In this document: in pieces, positions 1 through 4,159 of the stretch
Numbering within the stretch: position 1 is the stretch's first letter
Layout: the number at the start of each line of letters is the position of its first letter
From: an uncultured Planctomycetota bacterium
GTDB lineage: Bacteria > Planctomycetota > Phycisphaerae > Sedimentisphaerales > Anaerobacaceae
Length of the DNA: 6,335 bases
Assembly: GCA_903927855.1 (NCBI GenBank)
Contig: CAIYOL010000212.1
Location: 1 to 6,335, forward strand
Direction of reading: 5' to 3'
Made by a program: the position numbers and the translations under genes
The notes under the pieces: model-generated
What the model saw: only the letters and a program-made list of their open reading frames with translations
The model's database searches: none
What the model was told of the DNA's origin: nothing

Positions 1-912
1 AGGGTTTATACCCGCCTCGCCGAAGACGGCGAGTCGAGGCAGGCAGGCGCTTTGAGCGGCGCCGACTAATTCGGCGTAAATTTTGGCGCCGCGATTGGCC
101 GCATTATCGAGATTCTCCAAAACAATGACACCGCCGCCGTCGCCAAACACCGAGCCGCTCGCATCAGCGTCGAATGGTCTGCACGCTCCTTCGGCGTCAT
201 CGTTATGCCAGATGGTCGCTCTTTTAATCAGGCACTGACGCATTATCAATATCGGAGTTATCTTCGATTCCGCGCCGCCGGCCACCGCTATGTCACTGCT
301 GCCGCGTCTGATGACCTCCGCAGCTTCGGCTATCGCGATATATCCAGAAACCTCCGCACAGGTTATCGTATTGCTCGGGCCTTCGATGTCGTGAATGATG
401 CCTATGTGGCAGGCCAGCATATTGGGCAGGTATTTCAGCAGCCACAAGGGTGTCACCAGCGAGAGACCATCTTTACCCCACTTACGCATATCGAACTTGC
501 CATCGGTAATACTTGCCGCCACGGCAGGGGCCATCTCAATCAGGTCACAACTTATAAGGCCCGCACCCATATTGACCGCCATACGCTCAGGATTCACGTT
601 GACTTTTTCGGGATCGATTCCTTTTGTGATGAGTCCGCTGTCGATTAAAGCCTCGTTTGCGGCTACGACCGCCAGTTCAATGTCTTTGGACATCAGCTTG
701 ACGGCCTTACGATGGCTTTTTGGCACGTACTGCTGTATCTTGTAATCGGGGACCTGTCCCGCTATTTTGCAATCGAAACCAGCCGGGTCAAACGCCGTGA
801 TTTTACCGATGCCGCACCTTTCGGCGCACAGGCCACCCCACATATCACCAACGGTTAATCCAAGCGGGCTTACAGCACCCAGGCCGGTTATTACTACACG
901 AGACGAATTCAT
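1..912 (-). CDS. Beta-ketoacyl-ACP synthase-like protein lacking the catalytic Cys (chain-length-factor-like), 3' end outside the window
   Basis: This is the first 304 residues of a thiolase-fold ketosynthase of the FabF/KAS II family, whose usual length is about 410. Family landmarks are VVITGLGAVSPLG at residues 6-18, GPSNTI at 178-183, VAGGAE at 209-214, PFDADASG at 246-253, FGDGGG at 256-261 and KIYAELVG at 277-284. In E. coli FabF the segment after GPS leads without gaps to the nucleophile Cys163; here the same position is Glu187. The first catalytic His, expected about nine residues after ELVG, reads as Arg293, but that stretch coincides with a palindromic repeat and is hard to align. 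Non-condensing ketosynthase homologues such as type II polyketide chain-length factors also replace this Cys. I infer a non-condensing partner subunit rather than an active synthase. The start ATG overlaps the preceding gene's stop (TGATG), so the two are probably translationally coupled. The family is certain; the function is inferred. Confidence 0.88.
   Translation of the reverse strand, partial: MNSSRVVITGLGAVSPLGLTVGDMWGGLCAERCGIGKITAFDPAGFDCKIAGQVPDYKIQQYVPKSHRKAVKLMSKDIELAVVAANEALIDSGLITKGIDPEKVNVNPERMAVNMGAGLISCDLIEMAPAVAASITDGKFDMRKWGKDGLSLVTPLWLLKYLPNMLACHIGIIHDIEGPSNTITCAEVSGYIAIAEAAEVIRRGSSDIAVAGGAESKITPILIMRQCLIKRATIWHNDDAEGACRPFDADASGSVFGDGGGVIVLENLDNAANRGAKIYAELVGAAQSACLPRLAVFGEAGINP
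2..44. repeat. GC-rich compound palindrome (REP-like) inside the ketosynthase reading frame
   Basis: Bases 16-22 (CTCGCCG) pair perfectly with 27-33 (CGGCGAG) around a 4-nt loop. An outer arm at 11-17 can pair with 37-43 with one mismatch. A further small hairpin, GGGT (2-5) with ACCC (10-13), sits on its left flank, and GGCA is repeated in tandem at 38-45. The block is more GC-rich than the surrounding gene and looks like a dispersed palindromic element. It lies in an open reading frame and encodes roughly residues 290-304 of the ketosynthase-like protein. It may extend beyond the left edge. Whether it recurs elsewhere in the genome cannot be seen here. Confidence 0.4.
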
Positions 913-1415
913 CAATCTTGCCCCGATTCCACAGCTTCGGTACTGCCGCCAGCAGAAGATATACCCTGCAGAAGTGATTTGAACGTATCGGTGAACACGA
1001 AATTTTCTTTCGGGAACTTCTTGCCGGCCAGGTTCTGGTCGATATGGCTGAACATCAAATCTATCTCGGCGATTAACTTCTCACCGCAGGTAATCCTGCC
1101 GCTTGTGCTTGCCGCTTCAGGGGCGATGCTTTCAATCTTCGCATACAATTTCAGTGTATCGCCGGGCCTGACGTAATCAAAGAAAACGCACTTTTTTATC
1201 TTCGCAAGAATTACCTTTTCCTTAAAACGATTTGCCTCACCGACAAGTATACCCGACGTCTGCGCCATCGCCTCTATCATTAAGCTTTCCGGCATAACGG
1301 GGAAACCGGGGAAGTGGTCGTGTAAATGCTCTTCGGCGAGCGATACATTTTTCACCGCTACGGCGCTTTGGCCGCTGTGAAACTCAACAAATTTATCAAT
1401 CCATATCCAGCGCAT
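912..1415 (-). CDS. FabZ/FabA-type 3-hydroxyacyl-ACP dehydratase (second copy)
   Basis: A 167-residue hot-dog-fold protein, predicted to dehydrate 3-hydroxyacyl-ACP to the trans-2-enoyl form in the cytoplasm. The active-site block is HFPGFPVMPESLMIEAMAQ, with His34 and Glu48 spaced 14 residues apart exactly as in FabZ; the second His of the classical HFPGHP motif is Phe here. The hot-dog core ends near residue 128. The last 40 residues are a polar, Ser/Gly/Glu-rich tail longer than in typical FabZ (about 150 residues). AGGCGG lies a few bases before the ATG and supports this start. The N-terminus (MRWIWIDK, then VSLAEEHL) parallels the other dehydratase of this operon (MRFILIDK, VSLAEEYL), so the two are paralogues. 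Its stop overlaps the ketosynthase start. The substrate is unknown; the operon suggests a dedicated ACP-bound chain rather than housekeeping fatty acids. Confidence 0.9.
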   Translation of the reverse strand: MRWIWIDKFVEFHSGQSAVAVKNVSLAEEHLHDHFPGFPVMPESLMIEAMAQTSGILVGEANRFKEKVILAKIKKCVFFDYVRPGDTLKLYAKIESIAPEAASTSGRITCGEKLIAEIDLMFSHIDQNLAGKKFPKENFVFTDTFKSLLQGISSAGGSTEAVESGQD

Positions 1416-1431
1416 TTCCGCCTATTAAGAA

Positions 1432-1466
1432 TATCGGCAGGATTGCTCAATGTCAACCTGCCGATA
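1432..1466 (-). other. Perfect 10-bp inverted repeat between the ACP and dehydratase 2 genes
   Basis: TATCGGCAGG at 1432-1441 is the exact reverse complement of CCTGCCGATA at 1457-1466, with a 15-nt loop. On the leftward transcript it forms a stable hairpin about 11 nt before the AGGCGG ribosome binding site of dehydratase 2. Only a poor T-rich stretch follows it, so it is more likely an mRNA stability or processing hairpin, or a partial attenuator, than a full terminator. Confidence 0.55.
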
Positions 1467-1476
1467 GTACCTCAAA

Positions 1477-1492
1477 AATAGTTCAAACTATT
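1477..1492 (-). terminator. Possible weak terminator or attenuator hairpin at the ACP stop codon
   Basis: AATAGTT (1477-1483) and AACTATT (1486-1492) are perfect reverse complements. The hairpin begins within the ACP stop codon. On the leftward strand its 3' arm runs into a short run of five T. The stem is AT-rich and the T-run short, so full termination is doubtful, but partial termination would favour ACP over the downstream genes. Confidence 0.35.
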
Positions 1493-1886
1493 ACGCAGCG
1501 TTCAGTTTAGTATCAATGTAATTTACAATCGCGCCGACAGTAAACAAATCACCCAGTTTATTAATGTCCGGGTTATTCTCGAACGTGGCCAAGTCGGTGT
1601 GCGGCATTTTCTCCCGCAACTCGGCCAGTCCTGCCTCGGTCAACTTACCGTTACTGATAAACGCAGGATTATTCATCAGGCTCTCGGCAGGAAACAGTTC
1701 TTCACGCGGAATCTTTATTCCAAACGCCTTTTCCAATCGGAATACTATGTCCAGAAAGTCAATGCTTTCGGCGCCCAAATCCCCCATCAAGGTCGCTTCA
1801 GAGGTAACCTCATCATTGTCAACTCCCAGCGCATCAACCAGAACTTCCTGAACTTCCTGAAAAATCTCATCCCGACTCATTGCCAT
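1491..1886 (-). CDS. Acyl carrier protein, enlarged form with about 45 extra residues
   Basis: A 131-residue acyl carrier protein; standard ACPs are about 78-85 residues. Helix I is at residues 4-20. The phosphopantetheine attachment motif is GAESIDFLDIVFRLEKAFGI, with Ser41 the predicted 4'-phosphopantetheine site (ESI instead of the usual DSL). The acidic recognition helix follows and ends at KIP (58-60). The final helix, FTVGAIVNYIDTKL (115-128), matches the C-terminal helix of ordinary ACPs. Between them, residues 67-113 form an insertion containing a predicted amphipathic stretch (KLTEAGLAELREKM) that normal ACPs lack. It would carry the growing acyl chain between the two dehydratases encoded on either side and the ketosynthase-like subunit. 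A strong AGGAGG precedes the ATG; the Met at residue 3 is an alternative start. Two hairpins follow the gene. Confidence 0.92.
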   Translation of the reverse strand: MAMSRDEIFQEVQEVLVDALGVDNDEVTSEATLMGDLGAESIDFLDIVFRLEKAFGIKIPREELFPAESLMNNPAFISNGKLTEAGLAELREKMPHTDLATFENNPDINKLGDLFTVGAIVNYIDTKLNAA

Positions 1887-1895
1887 AGTTCTTTA

Positions 1896-1901
1896 CCTCC
1901 T
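1896..1901 (-). promoter_or_regulatory. Strong ribosome binding site of the ACP gene
   Basis: CCTCCT on the plus strand reads AGGAGG on the leftward transcript, 9 nt before the ATG at 1886. It is the best Shine-Dalgarno match in this operon and lies in the 26-nt gap after dehydratase 1, consistent with high ACP production. Confidence 0.75.
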
Positions 1902-1912
1902 GCAACCATGAT

Positions 1913-2377
1913 TTATCTTAGCAGTTCCCATCGTTTCTTCATATTTTCGATTATTTTTGCATCGGTCGCCGCCATTGTGGAATCCTTATCAGCAAGGTTA
2001 AAGTGTCTTAATCCAAATTTCGCTTCCACAATTTGCTCACCGCCTGAGAAACCGAAGCCGGTGAAGCTGCTGATATTCTCTTCTATTGTTTTCGCCTCAA
2101 CTGTATATTCTATCTGGGCGCCCGGTGCCACGAAACTCTTATATTTTACATTTCTTGCCTCTTCAAGTAATATCATACTGTGGGCGAAATTTTCCGCCTC
2201 TCGGACCAGCCAAGACGCTGATTCAACCAGCCCTTCCAACAACAGCACACCCGGCAGCACCGGAAAAGTCGGAAAATGGTCCGCCAGATATTCCTCAGCC
2301 AGAGAAACGCCCTTGACCGCCTTTATCACTTTGCCGCTTTCCAGCGAAATAATCTTATCGATGAGTATAAATCTCAT
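1913..2377 (-). CDS. FabZ/FabA-type 3-hydroxyacyl-ACP dehydratase (first copy)
   Basis: A 154-residue hot-dog-fold dehydratase. His34 in HFPTFPVLPG and Glu48 in LLLEGLVES occupy the two FabZ catalytic positions. The protein continues through a typical hot-dog beta sheet and ends in a basic helix (IIENMKKRWELL). The ATG at 2377 is chosen because it aligns the N-terminus (MRFILIDK) with the paralogous dehydratase (MRWIWIDK) and follows a close GGCGGGG. In-frame starts at 2389 and 2398, and a TTG at 2404, exist but have no better ribosome binding site. It is the first gene of the four-gene leftward operon seen here. Sequence around Glu48 differs from its paralogue (EGLVESASWL versus EAMAQTSGIL), so the two copies may prefer different chain lengths, or one may act as an isomerase or structural partner. 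That division of labour is inference. Confidence 0.88.
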   Translation of the reverse strand: MRFILIDKIISLESGKVIKAVKGVSLAEEYLADHFPTFPVLPGVLLLEGLVESASWLVREAENFAHSMILLEEARNVKYKSFVAPGAQIEYTVEAKTIEENISSFTGFGFSGGEQIVEAKFGLRHFNLADKDSTMAATDAKIIENMKKRWELLR

Positions 2378-2480
2378 AATCCCCGCCATTGTAGCCATAT
2401 GCAATCATTTTTCCAGACTTTTTTCCTTTCTTTTTTTTGGTGCTTCCTGCATCTAACCCTGTTTCCATCAAAGATTAATG

Positions 2481-2509
2481 TTGGAAAATCTCACACGATT
2501 GGGTATACT
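2481..2509 (+). promoter_or_regulatory. Sigma70-type promoter of the acetyltransferase gene, leaderless geometry
   Basis: TTGGAA (2481-2486) and TATACT (2504-2509) are separated by exactly 17 nt and match the -35 and -10 consensus at 4/6 and 5/6. The expected start point is about 2515-2518, and the first purine at a suitable distance is the A of the ATG at 2518. No Shine-Dalgarno sequence lies before this ATG. Confidence 0.65.
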
Positions 2510-2517
2510 TTTTATCT

Positions 2518-2976
2518 ATGAAGGTACGCAACGCAAAGATTACCGATGCCAAAGCCATTTATTCTCTGATTAATTCTTATGCGGAACAGAGTAAGATGCT
2601 GTTCCGGTCAATGGCTGATATTTATGAGAACCTGCAATCTTTCCTCGTTGCCGAGGTAAACGACAGGGTGGTTGGCTGTTGCGCCTTGCAGGTTATTTGG
2701 TCAGACCTGGCAGAGATAAAATCGCTGGCAGTCGAGGAAGCAAACACCAATAAGGGGATTGGCAAAACGCTCGTGACAGCCGCTATTGAAAAAGCCGTTC
2801 TGCTTGGCGCACCGCAGGTTGTTGCTCTTACATTATATCCTGACTTTTTTGAAAAGCTGGGTTTTGAAGTAATCCAAAAGGATAAACTGCCTATGAAGGT
2901 CTGGAGCGATTGTGCCAAGTGCTCAAAACAGCAAAACTGTGATGAAATAGCGGTTATAAAAAGTGAGCTAAAGTGA
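2518..2976 (+). CDS. GNAT-family N-acetyltransferase, short ArgA-type (N-acetylglutamate synthase-like)
   Basis: A 152-residue GNAT acetyltransferase. The acetyl-CoA loop is NKGIGKTLV (78-86). Residues typical of the short ArgA-like group (COG1246) are MLFRSMADIYENLQSFLVAE (27-46), DLAEIKSLAV (63-72), ALTLYPDFFEKLGFEV (103-118) and a C-terminal KVWSDCAKCSKQQNCDE (127-143). Members of this group acetylate the amino group of glutamate or glutamine, the first step of arginine synthesis; that assignment is by family, and no other arginine gene is nearby. The Cys cluster 132/135/141 is characteristic of the group and could bind a metal. The first residue of the usual Q/R-x-x-G-x-G motif is Thr77. 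The ATG is fixed by full alignment of the N-terminal beta strand (MKVRNAKITDA), although no ribosome binding site precedes it. It is transcribed alone, divergent from the dehydratase/ACP operon. Confidence 0.88.
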   Translation: MKVRNAKITDAKAIYSLINSYAEQSKMLFRSMADIYENLQSFLVAEVNDRVVGCCALQVIWSDLAEIKSLAVEEANTNKGIGKTLVTAAIEKAVLLGAPQVVALTLYPDFFEKLGFEVIQKDKLPMKVWSDCAKCSKQQNCDEIAVIKSELK

Positions 2977-3017
2977 CTAAAGTTATTTATTGCGTTTACT
3001 GCATTTAGGCACTTTTT
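2972..3017 (+). terminator. Terminator between convergent genes
   Basis: AGTGACTAAA (2972-2981) pairs with TTTAGGCACT (3004-3013), 9 of 10 positions, and is followed by five T (3013-3017) on the plus strand. The stem begins in the stop codon region of the acetyltransferase and its 3' side abuts the permease stop at 3016. The 22-nt loop is long. In the leftward direction the same stem is followed by only three T, so it is a better terminator for the acetyltransferase than for the permease. Confidence 0.5.
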
Positions 3018-3981
3018 ATCCCACCTGCCGGCGTTGGAAGAAAGCAACGGCTAAGGCAAGAATCCCTACCGTATAGCACAAGGCATAAGAAGCGCCTATC
3101 AGTATATACTTTAGAGGAACTTCACTGCCCTCATAAATCGCATCGCTTATCCAGAAAATCTGCAAATTCGGCACCAAAAGCCTGCCTACCTTGGCCCACA
3201 ACTCCGTCTCTGCGAATCTGCCGAACGTATAATCGCTTATAAGGCCTAACAAAAAAATCCCGATACAGGCCGAGAGCGTTACCACAATGTTAAATCTGGC
3301 AGAAAATGCCACGGCCAAAGCCACCATTATAATTGCAGCCAACAGCAACAATATCGCCCCATAGACATCCAGCGTATTTATGCCATTATCTTTTGGGTTA
3401 AATTGCCAGTTTCGGTCAATAAAATATAAAAATACTATGCCAAACGTGGCGAATATACCGAGCAGTACGATGGCTGTTGACGAAAATTTCCAGTCATAAA
3501 CGTAGTTAAAAAAAGCACTTAGCAAAAATGTCGCTACAACCACAACCGCCGCTGTGCTTATAACCGTCCAGTCGGACGTATCATTCACCGATAACAATAC
3601 GCCGTGCCTGATTGCCATCAGCAGGGCAATAGTGCAGATATAATGTGCCAAGGTTACTGCAGCGGCCACACCAAAGAATTTAGCAATAATGAATATCGGA
3701 CGTTGGACCGGCTTACTGAGAACGGTGATTATCGTCTTATTTTCGATTTCCTCAGCCACGGCCCCGGATGCAGAAAATATAGCTATGAACAAACTGGCCA
3801 AAAACAGCGTAGATAGCCCTATCTCGCGCAAGAGTTTACTGTCGTCGTCCATCGTGTACATAGTAAGGGACGGACTTATAAGGAATAATAATAGAGCCGC
3901 GACAACTATTACAGCATAAACGGGCTGTCTTAGTGTCTCTATAAAGGTGTTTTTTGCTATTGTAAATAATTTCTTATGCAT
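3016..3981 (-). CDS. ABC-2 type transporter permease subunit
   Basis: A 321-residue inner-membrane protein with about eight hydrophobic segments (roughly residues 21-38, 55-75, 101-124, 139-160, 167-188, 207-227, 229-249 and 292-314). After a short N-terminal helix (FTIAKNTFIETLRQP) comes the family's cytoplasmic coupling motif, GAVAEEIENKTIITVLSKPVQRP (73-95), which contacts the ATPase in ABC-2 transporters. PNLQIFWISDAI (271-282) before the last helix is also typical. It should form the channel half of an exporter or of a membrane-protein maturation complex of the NosY type; the substrate is unknown. No ATP-binding subunit adjoins it: downstream is a convergent gene and upstream a divergent one. 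Its promoter overlaps that of the HflK-like gene. GGGT lies 9 nt before the ATG, a weak ribosome binding site. Confidence 0.85.
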   Translation of the reverse strand: MHKKLFTIAKNTFIETLRQPVYAVIVVAALLLFLISPSLTMYTMDDDSKLLREIGLSTLFLASLFIAIFSASGAVAEEIENKTIITVLSKPVQRPIFIIAKFFGVAAAVTLAHYICTIALLMAIRHGVLLSVNDTSDWTVISTAAVVVVATFLLSAFFNYVYDWKFSSTAIVLLGIFATFGIVFLYFIDRNWQFNPKDNGINTLDVYGAILLLLAAIIMVALAVAFSARFNIVVTLSACIGIFLLGLISDYTFGRFAETELWAKVGRLLVPNLQIFWISDAIYEGSEVPLKYILIGASYALCYTVGILALAVAFFQRRQVG

Positions 3982-4061
3982 TGTTTGTTACCCGTTTGCG
4001 GCACAATTTTAAGTAACAACTTTTTTGTAATTGTCTCTATACTAAATAAATGATGTTTATT

Positions 4062-4090
4062 ATTATATTACACAATTTACAACTTGTAAA
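4062..4090 (-). promoter_or_regulatory. Sigma70-type promoter of the ABC permease gene
   Basis: On the minus strand TTTACA (4090-4085) and TATAAT (4067-4062) are 17 nt apart. This is a 5/6 match for the -35 box and a perfect -10 box. The expected start point near 4055 gives a leader of about 74 nt before the permease ATG at 3981. The spacer contains the -35 box of the opposing promoter. Confidence 0.6.
4076..4090. promoter_or_regulatory. Perfect 7-1-7 palindrome joining two divergent -35 boxes, possible operator
   Basis: TTTACAA (4076-4082), one central C, then TTGTAAA (4084-4090). Each arm supplies the TTTACA -35 box of one of the two divergent promoters. The symmetry could simply reflect the paired -35 boxes, or be a dimeric regulator's binding site. 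Confidence 0.45.
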
Positions 4091-4105
4091 GAATTTGCAT
4101 ATACT
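4076..4105 (+). promoter_or_regulatory. Sigma70-type promoter of the HflK/HflC-like operon
   Basis: TTTACA (4076-4081) and TATACT (4100-4105) are 18 nt apart, each matching consensus at 5/6. The start point is expected near 4112, giving a leader of about 48 nt before the ATG at 4160. Further AT-rich hexamers at 4109-4116 are weaker alternatives for the -10 box. Confidence 0.55.
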
Positions 4106-4159
4106 GAATATATACCGTATTCGTGGTTTTTTGTTCGAAGACAAAATTTAGGATAAAGA

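Noticed and set aside
11..43. Palindrome at the left edge read as a transcription terminator
   Set aside because: The stem is strong, but the reading frame passes through it and no T-run follows on the minus strand within the window.
205..745. Two overlapping plus-strand open frames opposite the ketosynthase-like gene
   Set aside because: The minus-strand frame shows clear ketosynthase motifs throughout; the plus-strand translations have none.
2378..2404. Longer dehydratase 1 starting at TTG 2404, ATG 2398 or ATG 2389
   Set aside because: The extra residues have no counterpart in the paralogous dehydratase, and the GGCGGGG just before the ATG at 2377 supports the shorter form.
1599..2456. 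Long open frame of 285 codons on the plus strand
   Set aside because: It lies antisense across the ACP and dehydratase 1 genes, shows no recognisable family, and is Ser/Phe-rich low-complexity translation typical of a reverse-strand shadow.
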